Positions 36,662 through 44,967 of a stretch of 64,000 bases of DNA are shown piece by piece. The notes beneath the pieces are model-generated. The model was not told the origin of the DNA, ran no database searches, and saw only the letters and a program-made list of their open reading frames with translations. Where the stretch lies: assembly GCA_002841885.1 (NCBI GenBank), contig PHBE01000015.1, positions 34,936 through 98,935 on the forward strand, given 5' to 3'. Position 1 is the first letter of the stretch, and each line of letters starts with the position of its first letter. The translations under genes and the position numbers were made by a program. This DNA is from Deltaproteobacteria bacterium HGW-Deltaproteobacteria-18 (GTDB taxonomy: Bacteria; Desulfobacterota; Desulfovibrionia; Desulfovibrionales; Desulfomicrobiaceae).

Positions 36662-37978
36662 TTAATACTTGTAATCCGGATGATTATAGACATGAAAATC
36701 CCAAGATTCTTCCGAGAAGTACTTCTTCAGACGCCAATCGCAGGCCCGGGCATGCCCCTCCATTCCTTCCACGCGGGACAAACGCGAGGCCACGGCACTG
36801 ATGGTCTTGTTAGCTTCCGTGCTGATCTGCTGATATGTGTATATTTTCAGAAACTTGTGGACGTTGAGACCGCCGGAGTAATAGCCGGCTTTCTTTGTCG
36901 GCAGGATGTGGTTTGTGCCGGAGCACTTGTCGCCGTGAGGAACGGTGCTGCCCTCACCAAGGAACAGAGACCCGTAGGACTTCAGGTTGCATCGCCACCA
37001 ATCGAGATCCTCGGCGATTACCTGGACATGCTCGGCGGCGTAGAGGTCGTTCACGCGGCACAGTTCCTCGCGATCAGCACACAGGATGATTTCGCCGTAA
37101 TCCCTCCAGGCTGAACGCGGCACTTCAGGATTTGGCATATCGTCGATAAGCTGATCCATCAGTGTCAACACGTTCTGGGCGAGCTCGCGACTGTCGGTGA
37201 AAAGCCAAACCGGGGAATCATACCCGTGCTCCGCCTGGGAGACGAGATCGATGGCTACCGTCATGGGGTCCGCGGTCGAATCCGCGATGACGGCGGACTC
37301 GGTGGGGCCCGCGAAAACGTCGATGCAGCAACGTCCCGTTCCGGCCAGACAGGCCTTGGCTTCGGCGACATAAGCATTACCCGGTCCTACCAGAATATTG
37401 GCAGGCCGACCTGTGAACAAGCCCAAAGCCATGGTGGCGATGGCCTGGATTCCTCCGAGTTCAAGAATGACATCCGCCCCGGAGTAATCCATCGCGTAGG
37501 CGACAGCAGGATCAATGGCGTCACCGCGTGGCGGGGAGGCCGCGACAACAAAAGGAACACCGGCTGTCTTCGCGGTTGCGACGCTCATCAAGGCTGAGCA
37601 GGCGTGAGCAAAACGACCACCGGGGACGTAACACCCAGCGACATCCATGGGAATGATTCTCTGACCGAGAGAAACTCCCGGAAAATTCTCTGTTTCAAAC
37701 TCCTGGATGCTGTCCCGCTGCGCCTTGGCGAATGCATGAACCTGGCCATGGGCGAAACGGATGTCGTCCTTTACGGATTCAGGGACGCTTTTGATGAGCC
37801 GCGACTTCTTATCCTCACTGAGAATGAAATCCCCTTCCCAGTTGTCGAATTTTTTCGCGAGTTCCTGAACTGCAGCCTCTCCGCCTTCCTCGATATCAGT
37901 CAAAATTTTCTTGACCGAATCGCGAACACCTTCGCTTTTTGATTCGGCTGTCGCGATAGCCTTCTTGATATACTCCAC
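36662..37978 (-). CDS. Histidinol dehydrogenase-family enzyme, HpsN-like (sulfopropanediol dehydrogenase candidate)
   Basis: NAD-dependent four-electron dehydrogenase fold of 438 residues. Family residues present: CYVPGGR near 115, GPGNAYVAEAK near 196, the zinc ligands in QAEHGYDSP, the catalytic EH pair in AEHVQVIA, HGDKCSGTNHILPT and EGHARACD. In HpsN the enzyme oxidises 2,3-dihydroxypropane-1-sulfonate to sulfolactate. The neighbours (TRAP transporter, CuyA-like lyase, GntR) and the absence of any his genes argue for a catabolic role over histidine synthesis. Start: GTG at 37978 has AAGGAGACGTGTT before it; an upstream ATG (38002) has no ribosome site. Confidence 0.72.
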   Translation of the reverse strand: MEYIKKAIATAESKSEGVRDSVKKILTDIEEGGEAAVQELAKKFDNWEGDFILSEDKKSRLIKSVPESVKDDIRFAHGQVHAFAKAQRDSIQEFETENFPGVSLGQRIIPMDVAGCYVPGGRFAHACSALMSVATAKTAGVPFVVAASPPRGDAIDPAVAYAMDYSGADVILELGGIQAIATMALGLFTGRPANILVGPGNAYVAEAKACLAGTGRCCIDVFAGPTESAVIADSTADPMTVAIDLVSQAEHGYDSPVWLFTDSRELAQNVLTLMDQLIDDMPNPEVPRSAWRDYGEIILCADREELCRVNDLYAAEHVQVIAEDLDWWRCNLKSYGSLFLGEGSTVPHGDKCSGTNHILPTKKAGYYSGGLNVHKFLKIYTYQQISTEANKTISAVASRLSRVEGMEGHARACDWRLKKYFSEESWDFHVYNHPDYKY

Positions 37979-38337
37979 AACACGTCTCCTTGATTTATTC
38001 ATTTGGAACCACTGTTGGCCGAGCTCCCCAACCAGTTGCTGTCGACCTCCCCTTCGCCCCTTTTGGGCGTTCTTGTCAACATTTTATAAAATATTTTATA
38101 AAATATTTCCGAAAATAACTATTGTCGGATCAAGCTCCCAGAGATAATAGGCCGATTTACGGAAACGAGCGCGCCTGCCTCGCGCCCAACGGGCCGACCA
38201 TTCGCACCGGAAATGATTTTTGGGGAGCACTCCGCCATTTCTGGTGCGTAACTCAGATCATCCGACAATCAGCAGGCTGCCGAAAAAACCAAACGCACAA
38301 CCCCGTCCTGAAGCGACGGGCGTCAAGGAGAACAGTT
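37979..38337. other. Divergent regulatory region of the GntR/catabolic operon
   Basis: About 360 bp separating the minus-strand operon from the plus-strand regulator. It holds two tandem 12-bp palindromes (described separately) overlapped by a plus-strand promoter-like sequence. A 10-bp inverted repeat ATTGTCGGAT (about 38121) and ATCCGACAAT (about 38261) flanks the regulator leader. Confidence 0.5.
38073..38104. promoter_or_regulatory. Tandem palindromic operator with overlapping promoter
   Basis: Two abutting copies of the perfect palindrome ATTTTATAAAAT (38081-38092 and 38093-38104). A TTGTCA -35 (38073-38078) and TATAAA -10 (38097-38102; spacer 18) overlap them on the plus strand, so a protein bound here would block transcription of the GntR gene and possibly of the divergent operon. 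Tandem palindromes suit a dimeric FCD-type GntR regulator. Confidence 0.5.
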
Positions 38338-39006
38338 TTGAGTTCCGACGCGTCGAACATCAAATCTCTGAAAGCCTACGAAAAAATCAGAAACCTGATC
38401 CTGAGCGGGGCCAAACTCCCAGGTACGCGACTGGTCCTGGCGGAACTGGAACAGGAATTGAACATTGGACGCGGCCCGATACGCGAAGCCCTCATGCGCC
38501 TCGACAGGTCCGGACTGGTGAAAAATGTCCCGTACAAGGGAGCTGTCGTCACCACGCCACCCAATTTGAAGGAGATGAAGTATCTTTATGAATTGCGGGT
38601 CGATATCGAAAGCAAGCTTGCGCTTGAGGCGATGAACAACTTAACCAAAGAAGACTTTGCGGATCTTGAATATCTTTGCGAAAAAATGCGTGATCGTGAA
38701 GGAACATGCGAGCATTTTTTTACTCTTGATCAGATGTTTCACAGAAGAATGTATGAAGCATCAAAACTTTTACATCTTTGCTTTATAGTAAACAAACTTC
38801 TTGAATCAGTTGAAATATTCTTGAACATTTACAGATATGAAACAGATGATTGTGAGCAATTCATACAGGATCATGAGATAATAATAAAAGCACTTCGTGA
38901 AAAAGATAGTGAAACATTATTAAAAACTTTAAAGAGAAATATCCTTGGAGGACTTGAACTCATAGACAAGGAATACAGCAAGATATCAAGAAGTCCTCAG
39001 CAGTAA
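38338..39006 (+). CDS. GntR-family transcriptional regulator (FCD/FadR type)
   Basis: DNA-binding regulator of 222 residues. A winged helix-turn-helix occupies about 8-75 (VLAELEQELNIGRGPIREALMRLDRSGLV) and is followed by an all-helical FCD effector domain (about 85-215). The TTG at 38338 is chosen because AAGGAG lies 7 bp upstream; longer frames cover the intergenic region. It is divergent from the catabolic operon and probably controls it in response to a pathway metabolite. The 3' half of the gene is noticeably A+T-rich compared with its 5' half and its neighbours. Confidence 0.88.
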   Translation: MSSDASNIKSLKAYEKIRNLILSGAKLPGTRLVLAELEQELNIGRGPIREALMRLDRSGLVKNVPYKGAVVTTPPNLKEMKYLYELRVDIESKLALEAMNNLTKEDFADLEYLCEKMRDREGTCEHFFTLDQMFHRRMYEASKLLHLCFIVNKLLESVEIFLNIYRYETDDCEQFIQDHEIIIKALREKDSETLLKTLKRNILGGLELIDKEYSKISRSPQQ

Positions 39007-39538
39007 AAAAACACTCGCGATTCAAGCAAAGATCACTCCGCTCCAGATTCCTGTCGGGCAGGCTTGTCCGGTTTCCCCGGGACGCCCGGCAGACATCTCT
39101 ACATTTCGAAAATCATGTTGGCAGCCGCCATGCCCGGCGAAGCTCATGACAAGGTGCAGCGCGTAGATCTGCTCGTTGAAAAATCAAACGCAGCAGTTCC
39201 CTGCGCGTCTCGTGTTCACGGCGAAGAACAAGCGCAAACCACGTTCCAGGTGCACATCCGCACAATCATGACAATATCGAGCAACAATCCGAAATAATGG
39301 ATGTTCCACAGGACAACCAATAGACCGTCGAAACACAAGCGCCCCGGCCGAAAACTCGGTCGGGGCGCTTGTGCATTGATGATTGATCCGCCATGAAAAA
39401 CAGGGCTACATTCCGCAATTAATTGAAATTTAATCGACGATAATGTATTTTAAATACTTCTGGGTTTAGCCAAAGCCATCCCATGGCAGTTTTTTGAGGG
39501 CAATTTTTGTCCGCTTCATGCTGCATCCGGTTGCCCAG
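39007..39538. other. Non-coding stretch downstream of the GntR gene
   Basis: No convincing gene. A short plus-strand frame at 39064-39297 has no homology that I recognise and no clear ribosome site. A GC-rich 17-bp hairpin (39335-39351 with 39356-39372, one G-T pair) may be a terminator, although no T-run follows. The 39400-39470 stretch is AT-rich. Confidence 0.35.
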
Positions 39539-39832
39539 CCAAACCCGTCCGATTGATGGTCGGGCTTCTCATCCTCAAGCACTTTCTGCTGCCCCCTGGC
39601 CGCGACAACCACCCTCACCTCCCCCCCCCTCGTCGAACTGGGCGTGCAGATGGATATGAATCCCAGGGTCCTGTACTACGTAGTCCCGTATGAATACGCC
39701 GTGCTCCTCTACTTCTTCAGCTCCGGATTCATGCTCTTCAAAGACATGGTCAAAGTCCTGGCCGTGCGCATGGTCTTGACGGCCTTTTTCATCGCCTTTA
39801 TCGCTATCCCGTACTGGAAATTCGTTCTTTAG
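39539..39832 (+). pseudogene. C-terminal fragment of an SLC13/DASS-type anion permease
   Basis: The 62-residue frame from GTG 39644 reads as the last two membrane segments of a sodium-coupled anion symporter (YYVVPYEYAVLLYFFSSGF, then FKDMVKVLAVR and FFIAFIAIPYWKF at the C-terminus), with the conserved Pro-Tyr-Glu motif of the second substrate-binding region. The same frame is open further upstream but reads as low-complexity sequence (TTTLTSPPLVELGV) with a run of nine C just before it, so the rest of the gene is missing or frameshifted. Likely a decayed transporter for sulfate, dicarboxylate or a similar anion. No promoter or start site supports expression. Confidence 0.5.
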
Positions 39833-39934
39833 CCTCCGACTGTTCCTCCGCTGTCCCAGCCATGAAATCATGGCTGGGGCAGCTTTCATACATCAATTCT
39901 TCACGGCGCCTCCCACCATTAGCCAAGGAGCACC

Positions 39935-40912
39935 ATGCGCTTCATCCACAACACCAGCACCGACCCGGCCTTCAACCTCGCCGCCGAGGAATGGCTGCTG
40001 CGCCACACGGACACGGACATCTTCATGCTCTGGCGCAACGCGCCCGCCGTCATCGTCGGACGCAACCAGAACACCGCCTCGGAGATCGACGAGGAATTCG
40101 TGCGTGAGCGCGGCATCACGGTCATTCGACGCCTGACGGGTGGCGGGGCCGTGTTTCACGATCTGGGCAACGTCAACTTCACCTTCATCCAACTCGGCAA
40201 GCAAACCAAACAGCTGGACTTCCATCGCTTCACCGCCCCGATCATGGAAGCCCTGCAGGCCATGGGCGTAAACTGCCGGTTTGAAGGCCGCAACGACCTG
40301 GTCATCGACGGGCAAAAGTTTTCCGGCAACGCACAACTCCTGGAAAAGGACCGCGTCCTGCATCACGGCACCCTGCTCTTCTCCTCACAGATGGCCGACC
40401 TGTCCGGAGCCTTAAGGATCAATCCGGTCAAGTACGTGGACAAGGCGGTCAAGAGCGTCGCCAAGCGGGTCACCAACATTTCAAGCCACCTGCCCGAGCC
40501 CATTGATGTGGAGACCTTCGTCCGCCGCGTCATGGCCTATGTTTCCGGCAACGAGGCAGAAACCCTGCCCGGCCTTCGCGCGAGCGAGGAAGCGGCCATA
40601 AACGGGCTTGTCGAATCGAAGTACGGCACGTGGGACTGGAATTTCGGCTCCTCGCCCAACTATGGCTTCACACGGGGCACGCGCACCGAGGGCGGCGTTG
40701 TGGAAGTTCACCTCGATGTCCGGCACGGCCGCATCGAACAGGCCAGGATTTTCGGGGACTTCTTCGGAGCGCGAACCGTGGCTGAGCTTGAAGCCCTGCT
40801 CGCGGGCTGCCGTCACGAACGGAGCGAACTGTCCAGACACCTGGCGAATGTCCGGATCGACGAATTCATTCGCAACGTGGATAACGCGACATTCATGGAC
40901 TGTCTTTTCTGA
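39935..40912 (+). CDS. lplA: Lipoate-protein ligase A
   Basis: Activates lipoate with ATP and attaches it to lipoyl-domain lysines. The protein has 325 residues: the BPL/LplA catalytic domain (about 1-250) with RRLTGGGAVFHDLGNVNFTFI near 64, the GRNDLVIDGQKFSGNAQ lysine loop near 118, and a small C-terminal LplA accessory domain (about 255-325). Full-length fused enzymes do both activation and transfer. Start ATG follows AAGGAG. It stands alone, with no lipA or lipB nearby. Confidence 0.93.
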   Translation: MRFIHNTSTDPAFNLAAEEWLLRHTDTDIFMLWRNAPAVIVGRNQNTASEIDEEFVRERGITVIRRLTGGGAVFHDLGNVNFTFIQLGKQTKQLDFHRFTAPIMEALQAMGVNCRFEGRNDLVIDGQKFSGNAQLLEKDRVLHHGTLLFSSQMADLSGALRINPVKYVDKAVKSVAKRVTNISSHLPEPIDVETFVRRVMAYVSGNEAETLPGLRASEEAAINGLVESKYGTWDWNFGSSPNYGFTRGTRTEGGVVEVHLDVRHGRIEQARIFGDFFGARTVAELEALLAGCRHERSELSRHLANVRIDEFIRNVDNATFMDCLF

Positions 40913-41086
40913 TATGTTCTTCCTTGCACGTCCGACACAGCGTGATCGGAATGGTTACACATACAAAGTAAAATTGAGAACCGTTTGCAATAAATTCGGA
41001 TGAGGCCATTTGCTGCCGACAATGCTTGACGGAACACTCCCGAACCTTCATGTTGCATGAAGTCAAACCAACGCGAAGAGGAACAA

Positions 41087-41422
41087 ATGGACCGAAACAA
41101 GCGCCGCTGGGACCGCGAACCGATAACCGTGCCGTGCAAGATCAGCTACGAAGGCGACACCCGCAACTCGGCCCTGGGCAGCATCATCAACCTGAGCCCG
41201 GGCGGGGTCATGCTCGCGACGGAACAGGGTTTCATCGCTAACGAGCGCGTCGCCATCACCCTTGAGGATGAATACGACGCCCTGCTCTTCGAGTTCGCCG
41301 AGATATTGGTCGGCACGGTGCGCTGGAGCCAGTCCACGACTGCCCTGGGGCAAAACATCTACCACATTGGGGTCGCGCTGGAACGTGAACTGCCACGCAG
41401 AATGCTGCTGACAGAGCAATAA
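41087..41422 (+). CDS. PilZ domain protein, first copy
   Basis: Single PilZ domain of 111 residues, a probable cyclic di-GMP receptor. The first binding motif is RNKRRWDREP near the N-terminus and the second is INLSPGGVML (NxSxxG). Start: the ATG at 41087 has GAAGAGGAAC upstream; an ATG 30 bp earlier is in frame and cannot be excluded. It is followed 100 bp later by a second PilZ gene of the same layout, so the two form a tandem pair. Confidence 0.85.
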   Translation: MDRNKRRWDREPITVPCKISYEGDTRNSALGSIINLSPGGVMLATEQGFIANERVAITLEDEYDALLFEFAEILVGTVRWSQSTTALGQNIYHIGVALERELPRRMLLTEQ

Positions 41423-41521
41423 TCGCGTCCATTCTCCTTGTGTTGTCTCAACGCATCATCTATATAGCCAGAAATTTTACCTTTCCCAAAAGAAAACTTG
41501 CCCCAGCGAGAGGATTTTTCC

Positions 41522-41866
41522 ATGGCTCACGAGATGCAGAAGAACAGAAAATGGAAGCGCTTCGGCTGCCTGCTTCCCTGCAGGATCATCCCCCAGAGCG
41601 AGACCGACATGGTCGTCTCGGCACGGATCATAAACATCGGCCGCGGCGGTCTGCTCATTGAATCCGACTACAGCTTCAACATGGGTGACAGGGTCATCGT
41701 GGCTGCTGCGAGTACGGAGGTCGAACGTTTCGAGGCTATCGAGGAAATGCACGGGACCGTGCGCTGGGGACAAATCGATGACAATTCCCTGATGGGACTT
41801 TATTACATCGGGGTCGAATTCGACGAACTGCTCCCCCTCAAACAGGCGGTGGCCGAACAGACCTGA
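41522..41866 (+). CDS. PilZ domain protein, second copy
   Basis: Single PilZ domain of 114 residues with KWKRFGCLLPCRI at the N-terminus and INIGRGGLLIE as the second motif (N-x-G-x-x-G, where the usual Asp/Asn-x-Ser is altered). The basic/Arg motif is weaker than in the first copy, so c-di-GMP binding is less certain. The ATG at 41522 has GAGAGGA upstream. Ends shortly before a strong bidirectional terminator. Confidence 0.8.
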   Translation: MAHEMQKNRKWKRFGCLLPCRIIPQSETDMVVSARIINIGRGGLLIESDYSFNMGDRVIVAAASTEVERFEAIEEMHGTVRWGQIDDNSLMGLYYIGVEFDELLPLKQAVAEQT

Positions 41867-41925
41867 ATGCGTCTTCTCCACGCGGCTCCGGGGACAGTTG
41901 TCCTTGCGCCCGGCTCTGGACTTGA

Positions 41926-41968
41926 GCACATAAAAAAGGGATTCTTGAGGAATCCCTTTTTTATGTGC
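41926..41968. terminator. Bidirectional terminator between pilZ and the carboxypeptidase gene
   Basis: A perfect 18-bp inverted repeat (GCACATAAAAAAGGGATT at 41926-41943, complement at 41951-41968), with loop CTTGAGG. Its A- and T-rich halves serve both convergent genes. Confidence 0.9.
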
Positions 41969-41990
41969 ATCGGCAAAGTCCGCGCCTTGA

Positions 41991-43190
41991 TCAGACTTCA
42001 GGCTTCTTGGCCGGGACGGATGCCTTTTGGGCGATTTTCTCGGCCTTGGCTGCGCGCCGGAATCCGTAATCAAGCAGCTTGGCCGTCTCCCGCTGACGCA
42101 CTGCGGAATTCTGTGCGCCGAGCACCACGGCCACAAGCCGCGTCTTGCCGCGCTTGGCTGTGGCCGTGATGTTGTAGCCAGCATCACAGACAAAGCCGGT
42201 CTTGAGTCCATCCACGCCCTTGTATGTGCGCAAAAGCGTGTTGGCGTTGCGATGCGTCGCACCGTGAAAGGTATGAGTTGTCATGGAGTGCACCTTCAGC
42301 GATTCGGGAAACGTGCGCAAATAGGCCACGGACAGCTTGGCGATATCCCGGGCGGTGGAGAGCTGGCCCGATGCGGGCAGGCCGTTGGGATTCTTGAAGC
42401 GGCTGTTGACCATGCCGATCTTCTTGGCTTTTGCGTTCATCTGCGCCACGAACTTGGAAGGATCGCCCTTGCCGAAATATTCGGCCACGGCCACGCAGGC
42501 GTTGTTGGCCGAGACCACGCTGATCCCCTTGATGAGCTCACCCAGCGGGACCTTTTCATTACGTTTGAGGCGCATGCGCGACCCGCCTGTTTTGACGGCC
42601 TCTGCACTGACGGGAATGGGAGTCGACGTCGAAAGCTTTCCCTGGGCCAGGGCTTCGCGAATGATGTACAATGTCAGGAGCTTGGTAATGGAAGCCGGGG
42701 CAATGGCCTTGTCCGGGTTGTGCTCGTAATAGATCTCTCCGGTGGACATGTTGATCAGCAATGCTGCCTGCGCATTCAGGAGCAGGTCCTTGGAGGTACC
42801 GGGCCTTGCGGCCTGTTTGGCTGGTCCGGCCTTGTCCGCGGCGGGCTTCCCGGTTTTGGCATCCGCAGCCTTGGACTGGGCGGCCGGCTTGGAAGGGGCC
42901 TTTGAGGCCTGCCCTGCCGTTTCGGACTTGGGCTCGGCCGTCCTGGTTTTTGCTGTAGCTGCCTTTTTCTTGGATGGCGGTTGCGAAGCGGACGGAGAGG
43001 CCTTGGTGGGTTCCGGCTGATCCGGAGTCTGGCCGACGGGGCTGACGGCCTCGGGCCTGGGCACCACGGTGGCCCGGAAGACGTGCGACCCGGAAGACGC
43101 AAAAGCGGAAAAACCGATTCCAGCCAATCCGCTGATCAGGGCATATATGACCACGAGGATCAAAAATCGTGAAGTGCATTTTTTCGTCAT
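41991..43190 (-). CDS. D-alanyl-D-alanine carboxypeptidase (S11 family) with Lys/Ala/Pro-rich N-terminal linker
   Basis: Periplasmic penicillin-binding protein of 399 residues. A signal anchor (about 9-32) is followed by a low-complexity Pro/Lys/Ala/Thr linker (about 45-135). The catalytic domain carries SITK (SxxK serine, near 167), SANN (SxN) and KTG (GLKTGF). Standard S11 enzymes have no such linker; it probably spans the peptidoglycan-facing space. The C-terminal PBP5-type stalk domain is missing, so the architecture is closer to PBP7/DacD-like minimal forms. The start is the first ATG, with an AAGGC site before it. Confidence 0.9.
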   Translation of the reverse strand: MTKKCTSRFLILVVIYALISGLAGIGFSAFASSGSHVFRATVVPRPEAVSPVGQTPDQPEPTKASPSASQPPSKKKAATAKTRTAEPKSETAGQASKAPSKPAAQSKAADAKTGKPAADKAGPAKQAARPGTSKDLLLNAQAALLINMSTGEIYYEHNPDKAIAPASITKLLTLYIIREALAQGKLSTSTPIPVSAEAVKTGGSRMRLKRNEKVPLGELIKGISVVSANNACVAVAEYFGKGDPSKFVAQMNAKAKKIGMVNSRFKNPNGLPASGQLSTARDIAKLSVAYLRTFPESLKVHSMTTHTFHGATHRNANTLLRTYKGVDGLKTGFVCDAGYNITATAKRGKTRLVAVVLGAQNSAVRQRETAKLLDYGFRRAAKAEKIAQKASVPAKKPEV

Positions 43191-43588
43191 GGGCCTTGCC
43201 TTTACGGTTCAAGTACGTAGCGGTCAAGCGCCGGGCTGGCGAAGAAACCAAATAAACACAATGTAATCGATTGGTTATCAACCAAAAAAATTGTCCTATC
43301 CGCGAAACTGCATACGCAAATCAAATGTGAACGTATCCGTATCTTACATGCAACACCCCCATACTTCAACAGGAAACGGATAGAAAATCAAAGGATGACG
43401 TATCGGTACTTTGCTTAAGTCACACCTGTAGCTCGCATACCTGTCAATTATGCATCATCAGGCCCCTTTCAAGTCCTTCCAGAAAAAGCCGTGAACAAAC
43501 CCACGGATTGCATGAATCGGCTTTGATCATTCTATTTCGCCTGCAGAATTGCAAACCAGGAGGGCATCAGCAGTTCCCTTTGAGCACA
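43191..43588. other. Intergenic region between the carboxypeptidase and nif clusters
   Basis: About 400 bp without a supported gene, A+T-rich between 43260 and 43440. A perfect palindrome TTGGTTATCAACCAA (43271-43285) lies just upstream of the carboxypeptidase gene and may be an operator. Nothing else recognised. Confidence 0.35.
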
Positions 43589-43615
43589 AAAAAGGCGGCA
43601 GGACTTCCTGCCGCC
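43589..43615 (-). terminator. Intrinsic terminator of the nif operon
   Basis: A 9-bp stem (GGCGGCAGG at 43594-43602 with CCTGCCGCC at 43607-43615), followed on the minus strand by TTTTTT. It lies 30 bp after the nifB stop. Confidence 0.85.
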
Positions 43616-43644
43616 GATAGCACACACGCATCGTGAGACCTCAT

Positions 43645-44901
43645 TCATCCGCAGCCGCCACCCATGCCTGCACATCCTGCCTTATGATTTCGCGTCTTGT
43701 AGCGCATGATGTCTCCCCCCTGATAATGTTCCGTCACGATGTCTGAGATCAAGCCCGTACATTCGAGCACCGTGATCCCGTGCTCGCCCAAAACCTGCCG
43801 GGGCTGCTTGCCCGCCGCTTCGACCAGGACCAGGGAACAGTCATGCAGGATGTCGGCAAGCCTGTGCCAGCGATCCGGGCCACAGCCAACATCCGGAGCC
43901 TGCCGCTCCTCCATCATGCGCGCACCCTTGCCGTGAGGCGTCCAGATCTGAAAGCCCGGAGCCTCGCCAAGGTGCATGTTGACAAGCATCCCCTCCCGCG
44001 TGGCCACGGCCACATAAGGCTTGACGTCCTTAGAGGAGCCGCATGCCAGTTTATTCAGGGCCGGAATCAGCTCGCTGGAGCGGTCCGAACACAGGAGCCC
44101 CACGGCATCGGCCCGGCAGCGCTTGCAATGGGTCATCTGCGGCACCAGCTCCCCGCCCTTGGCCCGCAGTTCATGAATGAGCTGTTTGGTCGGCTCTTCC
44201 ACAGCGGCAAAAGGGGTATCCGCCGTCGGGTGCAACGGGATGAGATTCTGGATGTCCGCGCCAAGTTCCGCCGCCACCCTGGCCACCTCGACCAGGTGAT
44301 GATCGTTCACGCCGGGAATGATGATGCTGTTCACCTTCACGGTGATGCCCTTTGCCTTCAAAAGACGGATGGATTCGAGTTGGCGCTCCAGAAGGATTTT
44401 TGCCCCCTCAACGCCCCTGTAAACCACCTTTCCGACCCGCACCCAGGAATAGATCTTTGCGCCGATTTCAGGATCCACGGCGTTCATGGTCACGGTCATG
44501 TGGGTAACACCCAGCTCGGCCAGACGGTCCACATGTTCGGGCAGGGCCAGCCCGTTGGAGGACAGGCAGTAGAGCATGTCCGGATATTTCTTGTTGATGC
44601 GTTCGATGGTTTCTATTGTGCGTTTGGCCTCGGCCATGGGATCGCCGGGTCCGGCGATGCCGACCACAGTGATGCGCGGCTCTTTTTTGAGGACCTCATC
44701 CAGGTACTCCACGGCCTTGTCCGGAGGCAGGATCGCGCTGGTGACGCCCGGCCGGGACTCGTTCACGCAGTCGTATTTGCGGTTGCAGTAGTTGCACTGG
44801 ATATTGCAGCCGGGGGCCACGGGCAGATGCACCCGGCCACAGGATCCGGAAGTCTCTTTATTGAAACAGGGATGCTTTGATCTGTCTTTTGCTTCGGACA
44901 T
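43645..44901 (-). CDS. nifB: Nitrogenase cofactor biosynthesis radical SAM protein NifB
   Basis: Radical SAM enzyme of 418 residues that builds the 8Fe-9S-C core (NifB-co). The SAM cluster motif CNIQCNYCNRKYDC is near 33-46. The first 300 residues are the radical SAM domain and the rest is the NifX/NafY-like domain (about 305-390). The protein ends in a Cys/Gly-rich tail (KAGCAGMGGGCG). It is the last gene of the operon, 66 bp after nifN. Confidence 0.96.
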   Translation of the reverse strand: MSEAKDRSKHPCFNKETSGSCGRVHLPVAPGCNIQCNYCNRKYDCVNESRPGVTSAILPPDKAVEYLDEVLKKEPRITVVGIAGPGDPMAEAKRTIETIERINKKYPDMLYCLSSNGLALPEHVDRLAELGVTHMTVTMNAVDPEIGAKIYSWVRVGKVVYRGVEGAKILLERQLESIRLLKAKGITVKVNSIIIPGVNDHHLVEVARVAAELGADIQNLIPLHPTADTPFAAVEEPTKQLIHELRAKGGELVPQMTHCKRCRADAVGLLCSDRSSELIPALNKLACGSSKDVKPYVAVATREGMLVNMHLGEAPGFQIWTPHGKGARMMEERQAPDVGCGPDRWHRLADILHDCSLVLVEAAGKQPRQVLGEHGITVLECTGLISDIVTEHYQGGDIMRYKTRNHKAGCAGMGGGCG

Positions 44902-44967
44902 GGGGTTCTCCCTTGTATGTTGATGCGTCTGCGACGCAGATGAAACCCGAAGATGGATTGATTGCCG

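Noticed and set aside
38121..38270. 10-bp inverted repeat ATTGTCGGAT/ATCCGACAAT in the GntR leader
   Set aside because: Arms are 137 bp apart and occur once; the tandem palindromes nearby are better operator candidates.
39064..39297. Possible 77-residue gene downstream of the GntR regulator
   Set aside because: No ribosome site, no recognisable motif, and mixed composition; left as non-coding.
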